Shown piece after piece: positions 57,906-64,000 of a stretch of 64,000 nucleotides of DNA. The position numbers were made by a program, and so were the translations under genes. The notes beneath the pieces were generated by a model. It was not told where the DNA came from. It was given only the letters and a program-made list of their open reading frames with translations, and made no database searches. The stretch is from JACKBK01 sp963707275. GTDB taxonomy: Bacteria > Chloroflexota > Anaerolineae > JAAEKA01. The DNA lies in the NCBI GenBank assembly GCA_963707275.1, contig CAVPPH010000001.1, forward strand, positions 372,001-436,000, given 5' to 3'. Numbering within the stretch: position 1 is the stretch's first letter; every line of letters starts with the position of its first letter.

Positions 57906-59573
57906 GTGGCTGCTGACCAGTCGGCAAACGAGGAGCAACAGCGCGCCGGGCGGAGTTTGTTGGCTGGCTCCGCGACTGTGTCGGTCTTCAACGCGTTGGG
58001 CGTGCTGGCCGGGTTCGCGCTGGATGCGCTGGTGGCGGCCTGGTTTGGCGTCGGCCTGCAAACTGACGCGTATTTCAGCGCCTATCGCCTGCCGAACGCC
58101 ATTACCTCGGTCCTCACCATGGTGGCCGGCGCGGCGCTGGTGCCGATGTTTGCCCGCATGCTCAGCGAAATGGGTCGCGATGGCAAAGCGCGCGCCGTCG
58201 CGCCCTCGCCGCTCTCAGGTTTCTTCAGCAACGTTCTCAACGCGTCAACGATCATAGTCGCACTGGTTACTGCGATTGGAATACTCTGGTCGGTCGGGAT
58301 CACCGAGACGCTCTACCGCGGCCTTGGTGACGAAGGCGTAGCCCTGGCGACCGATCTGGGGCGCATCCTCTTCCTGACGGTGCTGTTGACCGGGCCGGTC
58401 GAGGTGCTGCGTTCGTTTTTGTACGCGGACAAGATCTTTGGCATTCCCACAGCCATCAACTTTGTGCGCAGCGCCGTGACGCTGGTCGTGTTGATCGCCG
58501 GACGGGCGCTAATCCCGGGCGCTGCCACGAACGACTGGATCGGCCTGCACCTGCTGTCGTGGGGTGTGGTAGCCGGAGTTGCTTGCCAGCTTCTGGTGGT
58601 CGCCTGGCAGTCTGTCAGCCAGACGAAGCTGCGCTGGCGGCCGGTGCTTGATCTGCGCGACCGCCGGCTGCGGCAGACCGGGCGCGTGTCAGCGCCGATC
58701 ACGGCCGGAGCCATCGTACGCCAGGGTATCAACGTTGCCGAGACCGCGGTCGCCGCCTTTCTGCCACCCGGCAGCGTCACCATCGTCAGCTATGCTAACC
58801 GGCTGACCTTTGTCATCAGCTCCGTGTTTCTGACCAGCATCACCACCGCCAGTACGCCCGCCATGAGCCAGGCGATGAGCCAGGGACGCAAGGATCAGGT
58901 GCGCTCGCTGCTCATTTCGGCGCTACGGCTGACGACGTTCGTGGCCGTGCCCATCGGCCTTGGCATGGCGGCGCTGGGCGTGCCGATGATCCGGCTGCTC
59001 TTCGAGCGCGGCCGGTTTACGCCCGAAGCCAGCCAATTGACCGGGTTGGTTCTGAGCTTATACGCCGTCAGCATCCTCTTTCTCGGTTACTCGCGCGTCG
59101 TGCAGGCGTACTACTACGCCGCACTGCGCACGGTTGTAGTGCTGGTCCTCTTCATCGTGCTGGCAGTGGTCAGCATCGGTCTGGATGTGCTGCTGGCACC
59201 GCAGATCGGCGTGCAGGGCATCGCCATCGGGTTTTCGGTGGGCGCCATCGTATCGACAGGGCTGGGACTGTGGTGGCTCTGGCGCGACCGCGGCCAGTGG
59301 AGCGAACTGGCCGACCCGAACAGCCAGCGCCAGGTGCGCCGGCAACTGCGCGAGCTGCTGCTGCTGACTGGCAAGGTGGTGCTGGCGTCGCTGGCCATGG
59401 CGGTGGCCGCAATGTTGACCATGCAGCTGATGCCCGACCAGGCGTGGGCGCTGCTGCCGGCGGTGATAGTGGGTGGCGCCGTTTTTCTGATGGTTGCTCT
59501 GTTGCTGCGCGTCAAGGAGTTGTGGCTCCTGCGCGATGTGTTGACTGCACGCGTCCGCCGCAGCGCCCCTTGA
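57906..59573 (+). CDS. MurJ/MVF-family lipid-linked oligosaccharide flippase
   Basis: A 555-residue polytopic membrane protein of the MOP exporter superfamily, MurJ-like branch. Typical segments are ALDALVAAWFGVGLQTDAYF and AYRLPNAITSVLTMVAGAALVPMF at the N-terminus and LGVPMIRLLFERGRFTPEAS in the second half. These proteins move lipid-linked sugar intermediates across the membrane. GTG 57906 follows the TPR gene by six bases. Its place after five lipid-sugar-dependent GT-C genes suggests it supplies their donor or exports a repeat unit, rather than being the housekeeping lipid II flippase. The latter cannot be excluded, so no murJ symbol is given. Confidence 0.88.
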   Translation: MAADQSANEEQQRAGRSLLAGSATVSVFNALGVLAGFALDALVAAWFGVGLQTDAYFSAYRLPNAITSVLTMVAGAALVPMFARMLSEMGRDGKARAVAPSPLSGFFSNVLNASTIIVALVTAIGILWSVGITETLYRGLGDEGVALATDLGRILFLTVLLTGPVEVLRSFLYADKIFGIPTAINFVRSAVTLVVLIAGRALIPGAATNDWIGLHLLSWGVVAGVACQLLVVAWQSVSQTKLRWRPVLDLRDRRLRQTGRVSAPITAGAIVRQGINVAETAVAAFLPPGSVTIVSYANRLTFVISSVFLTSITTASTPAMSQAMSQGRKDQVRSLLISALRLTTFVAVPIGLGMAALGVPMIRLLFERGRFTPEASQLTGLVLSLYAVSILFLGYSRVVQAYYYAALRTVVVLVLFIVLAVVSIGLDVLLAPQIGVQGIAIGFSVGAIVSTGLGLWWLWRDRGQWSELADPNSQRQVRRQLRELLLLTGKVVLASLAMAVAAMLTMQLMPDQAWALLPAVIVGGAVFLMVALLLRVKELWLLRDVLTARVRRSAP

Positions 59574-59587
59574 CGGTGTGCCTCTGG

Positions 59588-59680
59588 CTCGTACTCGTGC
59601 ACATACTCGTCCTCGTACTCTCTCCGGGTGCTGTGGATGGCAGAGCGGAACCGAGTACGAGTACGAGTAAGAGTACGAGA
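59588..59680. repeat. Inverted repeat built from GAGTAC hexamer repeats
   Basis: The left arm (59588-59621, CTCGTACTCGTGCACATACT and onward) and right arm (59653-59680, GAGTACGAGTACGAGTAAGA and onward) are complementary and each contains imperfect CGTACT repeats. The right arm ends seven bases before the glycoside hydrolase ATG, so a transcript hairpin could mask its ribosome-binding region. Confidence 0.6.
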
Positions 59681-59686
59681 AATGCG

Positions 59687-61090
59687 ATGAGACGATTGCT
59701 GAGTTGGGGGCTGATCCTTGTTACATGCTGGCTGCTTTCGCCGGCAACCGTAGCCCGCGCACAGCCGGCCGCTCCCCCTGATCCGCGCTTTGGCATCGTC
59801 GAAACGACTGCTAACCCGCAGGCGGCCGCGCAGGCCGGTGCGGGTTTCACGCGCGTCATCCTGCGCTGGGACGTGATCCAGCCTGGCAGCCCGGCCGACT
59901 GGAAACCGGCCAATGTGCCCGATCCGCTCGTCGCGGCGGAGCTGGCCGCGGGGCGTGAGGTGGTTGGACTGCTGATCGGCACGCCGGCCTGGGCCAGCGC
60001 CAGCGACAACACCTCGGCGCGCGCCGTGCCCGACATGGCAGCCTGGGAAGCGTTCACCCGCCGCATGGCGCAGCACTACGCCGGTCGCATCAACACCTGG
60101 GTGATCTGGAACGAGCCCGACGTGTGGATGGACGGACACCCCGGCAAGACTTGGGACGGCACGGAAGCCGACTACGCCCAACTGCTCAAGACCGCCTATC
60201 GCGCCATCAAGGGGGTCGATCCGTCGATGCAAGTTTTCGTGGCCGGGATGACCTACTACTGGGACTGGGAACACGGCCGGCGGCGCTACCTCGACCGGCT
60301 GCTGGAGATCATCGCCGCCGACCCGGACGCCGCGGCCGATGGCGCGTATTTTGACGGCGTTGTCTACCACCTCTACTTCAACCCGCGCCAGACCGTGGAC
60401 GTGCTGGATGAGACGCGCGCTTTGTTGGCGCGTTACGGCATGGCCGGCAAGGCGATTTGGATCAACGAGACCAACGCGCCGCCGTCGGATGATCCGCAGG
60501 AGTTGCCGTGGTCGGAGCCGCGCTTTCGCGTGTCGCTGGACGAGCAGGCGGCCTTCACCTTGCAGGAGTTCGCGCTGGCATTCTCCCACGGCGCGGAACG
60601 GGTCGAGTTCTACAAGCTGCGCAACAGCGCCGATCATCCCGAGTCCATCGAACCTTTCGGCCTGCTGCGCGCCGACGACACGCCGCGGCCTGCATTTGAC
60701 GCCTACCGCACGGCGACGACCTGGCTCGGCGGCTTCCGCAGCGCGGTCCACGAGCAGCGCAGCGATGTCAACGCGGTAACCTTCGACCGCGGCGACGCGA
60801 CCACCACCGTGCTGTGGACCGATGGAACGGCTGCGCGCCAGGTTCGGGTGACGGCCATCGCGGCGGAGGCGCTGCTGGTTGACGAGCGCGGCAACACGAC
60901 GCAGATCAGCCCGGCGAGCGGTGTTTACACTGTCGAGTTGCCAGGGGCCGAATGCACCAACGCGTCGCACTGCTTCATCGGCGGCGCGCCGCGGTTGCTG
61001 GTGGAGCAAGTGGCGGCCAACGGCCGCGCGGCGCTGGCCGCAGGGGCAGGGATTGCGACAGGTCCGACCCGCCTGCTAAGCCGACCGTGA
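59687..61090 (+). CDS. Secreted clan GH-A glycoside hydrolase
   Basis: A 467-residue exported enzyme. The signal peptide is MRRLLSWGLILVTCWLLSPATVARA. The TIM-barrel hydrolase signature is clear: acid/base Glu in INTWVIWNEPDVWMDG (about residue 142) and nucleophile Glu in GKAIWINETNAPPSDD (about residue 262). The pattern is closest to GH39/GH5-type cellulase-family glycosylhydrolases, but the exact family and substrate are not certain. A C-terminal beta domain (about 350-440) follows. I chose ATG 59687 because the signal peptide begins there; the longer upstream open frame overlaps the flippase gene. It is the last gene of the glycan cluster and may trim or release the polymer. Confidence 0.85.
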   Translation: MRRLLSWGLILVTCWLLSPATVARAQPAAPPDPRFGIVETTANPQAAAQAGAGFTRVILRWDVIQPGSPADWKPANVPDPLVAAELAAGREVVGLLIGTPAWASASDNTSARAVPDMAAWEAFTRRMAQHYAGRINTWVIWNEPDVWMDGHPGKTWDGTEADYAQLLKTAYRAIKGVDPSMQVFVAGMTYYWDWEHGRRRYLDRLLEIIAADPDAAADGAYFDGVVYHLYFNPRQTVDVLDETRALLARYGMAGKAIWINETNAPPSDDPQELPWSEPRFRVSLDEQAAFTLQEFALAFSHGAERVEFYKLRNSADHPESIEPFGLLRADDTPRPAFDAYRTATTWLGGFRSAVHEQRSDVNAVTFDRGDATTTVLWTDGTAARQVRVTAIAAEALLVDERGNTTQISPASGVYTVELPGAECTNASHCFIGGAPRLLVEQVAANGRAALAAGAGIATGPTRLLSRP

Positions 61091-61156
61091 AACCGCGTGC
61101 AGCGCGCTGGCCGGCCTGGAAGTTGCTGCGTTTGGAATAGAACGATCGAGGAGAGA

Positions 61157-61648
61157 ATGATGGAAAGCGACGGTCACGACGTAGTTTCCCTGCGCGATGT
61201 TCAGGCCGAAGATCTGCAGGTGTTCTTCGAGCAGCAGCTGGATGCGACGGCCCACTGGATGGCCGCGTTTGGACCAGCGCTGACTGACGACCCGGACCCC
61301 TACTTTGCATGGTGGGCGCGTATACTCAACGACGACACCCGGGTTGCGAGGACCATCCTGTGGAACGGAGAAGTCGCCGGACACGTGACGAGCTTCCAAC
61401 TCCTGGGTGATCTGTCTGTCGGTTACTGGCTGGGTCGGGAGTACTGGGGTCGGGGCATCGCTACCCGCGGGCTGGCCGCGTTTTTGGAGGTCGTCACCGT
61501 GCGGCCGCTCTACGCCCGCGCCGCGCAGGACAACATCGGGTCGCTGCGGGTGCTGGCGAAATGCGGCTTCGTGATCTGTGGCGAGGACAAGGGCTTCGCC
61601 GCCGCGCGCGGCGTGGAGACGGAGGAGTACGTGCTGCGGCTGGATTGA
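61157..61648 (+). CDS. GNAT family N-acetyltransferase
   Basis: A 163-residue acetyl-CoA dependent acetyltransferase of the RimJ/RimL-like branch. The acetyl-CoA loop is GYWLGREYWGRGIATRGLAAF, and the substrate-side segment RPLYARAAQDNIGSLRVLAKCGF is the usual C-terminal motif. GAGGAGAGA precedes ATG 61157 (a second ATG follows at 61160). The gene is 66 bases after the glycoside hydrolase and may be the last gene of that transcript. The substrate is unknown. Confidence 0.9.
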   Translation: MMESDGHDVVSLRDVQAEDLQVFFEQQLDATAHWMAAFGPALTDDPDPYFAWWARILNDDTRVARTILWNGEVAGHVTSFQLLGDLSVGYWLGREYWGRGIATRGLAAFLEVVTVRPLYARAAQDNIGSLRVLAKCGFVICGEDKGFAAARGVETEEYVLRLD

Positions 61649-61678
61649 CGTTTTCGTTTTCGGGATGATTGGGGCAGG

Positions 61679-62767
61679 CTACAGGTTTTCGGCGAAGAAG
61701 TCGGCGGTGCGCTGCATGAAGGTGCGCCAGGCGTCGCCTTTGAGGGCGTGGCCCTGGCCGGGGTATTCGAAGTAGGTGACGTCTTTGCCGGCCGCTTGCA
61801 GCGCGTCGCGGATGGCGCGTGCCCAGCGCGGCGGGGTGGTGGTGTCGGCGTCGCCCTGATGGATCTGCACCGGGCCGGTCACGCCGTCGAAGTAGTTGAT
61901 AGGTGAGATCTTGTCGATGAACTGGGGGTCGTCGCGCCAGACGGGGTCGCTGCTGCTGGGGCCGCTGCCGCCGAAGCGCCGCCGGTCGCCCGCGTCGGCG
62001 CTGACCGGGGCATAGAGCAGGCTGGCCTTGACACGCGGATCAACGGCCATGGTCCAGGAGACCGCGCCGCCGCCCATGCTGTGACCCCAGATGCCGACGC
62101 GGTCCCGGTCGGCACTTGGCAGCGACAGCAGCGAGCTGATCAGGTTCATGACGTCGATGGCCAGGCCGGAGCGGAAGACGTTGTCACCGGTGTCGGACCG
62201 GCCCCAGCCGCGGAAGTCGGGGCTGATGGTCAGGAAGCCGCGGCTGGCCAGATAGGTTGATGCATCGTAGGTGTCCGCGCCGGTCCAGTACTGCGACGGT
62301 GGGATGTAGCCGTGGTTGAGGATGATCACCGGAAAGGGCCCTTGACCCTTGGGCACCGCCATCATGCCGCTGATGGTCAAGTCGTCGCTGGGGTAGGTGA
62401 TGTAGTAGCGGGTGAAGGCGTCGGTCTCTTCCCAGGTGCTGGTGATCACGATCTCGCCGCCGGGAAAGTCACGCTCGCGCAGGCCGGGGACGGTGAACGG
62501 CAGGTAGGGGTTGGGTGTCGCGGTCGGTGTAACCGTGGGCGTGGGTGACGGGGTGGCCGTCGGCGTCGCGGTGGGTGTATACGTGGCGGTCGGCGATGCG
62601 GTCGCAGTTGCTGTCTGCGTCGGCGTGCTGGTGGCGGGCGCGGTGACAGTCGGCGTTGGCGCGAGCACGACAACGGTTTCGCCGGGTCCGCGCAGCACCA
62701 TAGATCCCACTGCGACGACCGTGAACAGGACAAGGATGGCGAGAATGGCAAGGATGCGACGGTTCAT
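61679..62767 (-). CDS. Membrane-anchored alpha/beta hydrolase with Pro-Thr linker
   Basis: A 362-residue protein. The N-terminal anchor ILAILAILVLFTVVAVGSMVL is followed by a linker (about 35-85) made almost entirely of Thr, Pro and Ala. The hydrolase domain (about 115-362) has the oxyanion segment VIILNHGYIPPSQYW, nucleophile GIWGHSMGGGA (Ser about 225), acid in QIHQGDADTTTPP and His in YPGQGHALKG. This is a prolyl-oligopeptidase/dienelactone hydrolase-like serine hydrolase held outside the membrane. The start ATG 62767 has no clear ribosome-binding site. It converges on the GNAT gene. The Thr-rich linker would be a natural O-glycosylation target. Confidence 0.85.
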   Translation of the reverse strand: MNRRILAILAILVLFTVVAVGSMVLRGPGETVVVLAPTPTVTAPATSTPTQTATATASPTATYTPTATPTATPSPTPTVTPTATPNPYLPFTVPGLRERDFPGGEIVITSTWEETDAFTRYYITYPSDDLTISGMMAVPKGQGPFPVIILNHGYIPPSQYWTGADTYDASTYLASRGFLTISPDFRGWGRSDTGDNVFRSGLAIDVMNLISSLLSLPSADRDRVGIWGHSMGGGAVSWTMAVDPRVKASLLYAPVSADAGDRRRFGGSGPSSSDPVWRDDPQFIDKISPINYFDGVTGPVQIHQGDADTTTPPRWARAIRDALQAAGKDVTYFEYPGQGHALKGDAWRTFMQRTADFFAENL

Positions 62768-62942
62768 TGGGTTCGGGCGGTTTCTTGAAGAGGTTGCATT
62801 GCCACCAGTATACCGCAAAGCAACCGTCCGCGGCTGGAATGGTCAATCCGAAACGTGCCAGTTGCCGTCTGCTGCAGTAGCCCGATCCATTTTGCGTAGC
62901 AGTCGGACGACCACTGCCACAGAATCCGCTAGAATCATGAAA

Positions 62943-62981
62943 TGCCCCGCACCCTGCGATGAACATCGCTGGTGCGGGGCA
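62943..62981 (-). terminator. Long hairpin downstream of the HtrA-like gene
   Basis: TGCCCCGCACC pairs with GGTGCGGGGCA (62943-62953 and 62971-62981), and inside it GCGATG pairs with CATCGC, giving a near-perfect 17-pair stem. A short TTTC follows on the minus strand, so termination is likely but not classical. Confidence 0.65.
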
Positions 62982-63062
62982 GATGTTTTCGGGGCCCTGT
63001 AAACGTTATACCAGGCTCGAACCCTGCGCCTGACGCACTGGCCAGGTATCGCCTGCCATCTG

Positions 63063-63965
63063 CTACCCGCGATCCTCAATCAGGACGGGAACCTCAATCA
63101 CCTGCCCGCCGCGGACGATGTTGATCGGCACGGACTGGCCGACGCGGTCGCCGCTCAGCTTGGCCAGCAGGTCGTCATGGTGGCGCACCGGCTCGCCGGC
63201 CACGGCTACGATGGTGTCGCCCAGAAACAGCCCCGCTTTCTCGGCCGGGCTGTCCGGCACCACCGCGCCGATCAGCAGGCCGGTTTCCTGGCCCAGTTGC
63301 TCCGCCAGGTTGGCAGGCAGACGGACGCGCTGCGTGCTGACGCCCAGATAGCCGCGGCGTACCTTGCCATGCGCCAGCAGCGTTTCCGCGATCCGGCGCA
63401 CGGTTTCGGCCGGCAGCGCCACGCTGACGCCGCGTGCCAGCGCCGAGCTGTTCAGCCCCACGACGCGGCCGGTCACGTCGACCAACGGGCCGCCGGAGAA
63501 GCCGGGGTACATGACGACATCGGTCTGGAGATAGCGGTCAATCGTGCCGCCCGCACCGGTGCGCCAGGTGTCACCCAGCGCGCTGACGACGCCTAGCGTC
63601 GCCTGCACGGTGCGGCCCGGCCGGCCCAGCGCCAGCGCCAGGTTGCCAACTTTCAAGTCGGCGGCATCCACCCAGGTCGCGGGGGTCAGGCTGGCCGACT
63701 CGGCGCGCAGCAGGGCGATGTCGGTGGACGGGTCACGTCCGATGAGGGTGGCCGCGACGCTGGAGCCGTCGGGCAGGCCGACGCTGATGTCCTCGTCGCG
63801 CTGGACGACGTGATGGGCGGTGACGATCAGCCCGTCAGCTGACCAGACGATACCGGTCGCGGGCATCCGGTCGCGGGCGTCAACCCGGACGATGCTCTGA
63901 CCGGCGGTCTCGACGGCGGCTGCCAGGCCGTCGGAAAAGGCGGTGAGTGTGTTTGTGTCTGACAT
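63063..63965 (-). CDS. HtrA/DegP-like serine protease with PDZ domain
   Basis: A 300-residue trypsin-fold protease. The catalytic triad is visible: His in GLIVTAHHVVQ (about 52), Asp in DPSTDIALLRA (about 82) and Ser in YPGFSGGPLVD (about 156). One PDZ domain (about 200-296; YLGVSTQRVRLPANLAEQ, PAEKAGLFLGDTIVAVAG) follows. There is no signal peptide or anchor, so unlike most HtrA proteins it appears cytoplasmic or leaves by another route. GGAGCAAACC precedes ATG 63965. The usual role is degrading or refolding damaged proteins. Confidence 0.92.
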   Translation of the reverse strand: MSDTNTLTAFSDGLAAAVETAGQSIVRVDARDRMPATGIVWSADGLIVTAHHVVQRDEDISVGLPDGSSVAATLIGRDPSTDIALLRAESASLTPATWVDAADLKVGNLALALGRPGRTVQATLGVVSALGDTWRTGAGGTIDRYLQTDVVMYPGFSGGPLVDVTGRVVGLNSSALARGVSVALPAETVRRIAETLLAHGKVRRGYLGVSTQRVRLPANLAEQLGQETGLLIGAVVPDSPAEKAGLFLGDTIVAVAGEPVRHHDDLLAKLSGDRVGQSVPINIVRGGQVIEVPVLIEDRG

Positions 63966-64000
63966 TGGTTTGCTCCGTATTGTGTAGTTCGTATCGATTC

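Noticed and set aside
59114..61009. 631-codon minus-strand open frame opposite the flippase and glycoside hydrolase
   Set aside because: It is low-complexity Arg-rich sequence without motifs, and both plus-strand genes have clear signatures.
62520..62670. Tandem-like repeat in the hydrolase region
   Set aside because: It encodes the Thr/Pro/Ala linker and is explained by the protein sequence.
1..64000. CRISPR array, prophage, integrase or full insertion sequence
   Set aside because: No regular repeat-spacer series, phage structural genes or transposase motifs were seen on either strand.

Overview
The window looks like a chromosomal segment of a high-GC, probably monoderm bacterium, most likely a Chloroflexota of the Anaerolineae/Caldilinea type. 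This is inferred from protein style: PT-rich linkers, long TPR proteins fused to membrane glycosyltransferases, lipoproteins, and secreted proteins ending in dockerin-like EF-hand pairs. No rRNA or other marker gene is present, so the taxonomy is an inference.

Layout. 1-9.9 kb (minus): a very large secreted protein (signal peptide, transglutaminase-like domain, CARDB/NEW3-like beta domains, tandem carbohydrate-binding-like repeats, FG-GAP-like repeats) that runs off the left edge and is broken by many +1 frameshifts. 10-14.7 kb: a PfkB sugar kinase and a RidA protein (minus), a MITE-like palindrome, a small lipoprotein, an MhqO/MhqD-like quinone-detoxification pair and a small secreted protein (plus). 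14.7-19.3 kb (minus): a dihydroorotate-dehydrogenase-like protein behind pyruvate:ferredoxin oxidoreductase (nifJ, frameshifted). 19.7-25.6 kb (minus): a BNR-propeller/dockerin-like protein, a pentameric ligand-gated ion channel with two extra N-terminal beta domains, and an isocitrate/isopropylmalate dehydrogenase family enzyme. 26-32 kb: a small membrane protein and its truncated copy flank a decaheme OmcA/MtrC-like lipoprotein with a collagen-like stalk; a DUF4139 protein and a methyltransferase follow. A tRNA-Leu(GAG) with its own promoter and terminator lies at 32.4 kb.

32.6-61.1 kb (plus) is one co-directional surface-glycan cluster. It has five GT-C membrane glycosyltransferases, each fused to C-terminal TPR arrays (749 to about 2,567 residues), then a membrane-anchored TPR protein, a MurJ/MVF-family lipid flippase and a secreted glycoside hydrolase. 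A secreted PHP-domain protein and a secreted sulfatase, both with dockerin-like C-termini, sit inside the cluster. The GT-C plus TPR architecture resembles eukaryotic TMTC protein O-mannosyltransferases. My working hypothesis is extracytoplasmic glycosylation of proteins or a surface polymer. 61-64 kb holds a GNAT acetyltransferase, a membrane-anchored alpha/beta hydrolase with a PT-rich linker, and an HtrA-like protease.

Caveat. Many genes, including the highly conserved nifJ, are interrupted by frameshifts. In all nineteen junctions that I resolved base by base, removing a single base restores the frame. This points to systematic insertion errors in the assembly rather than gene decay, so I give interrupted genes as whole loci.
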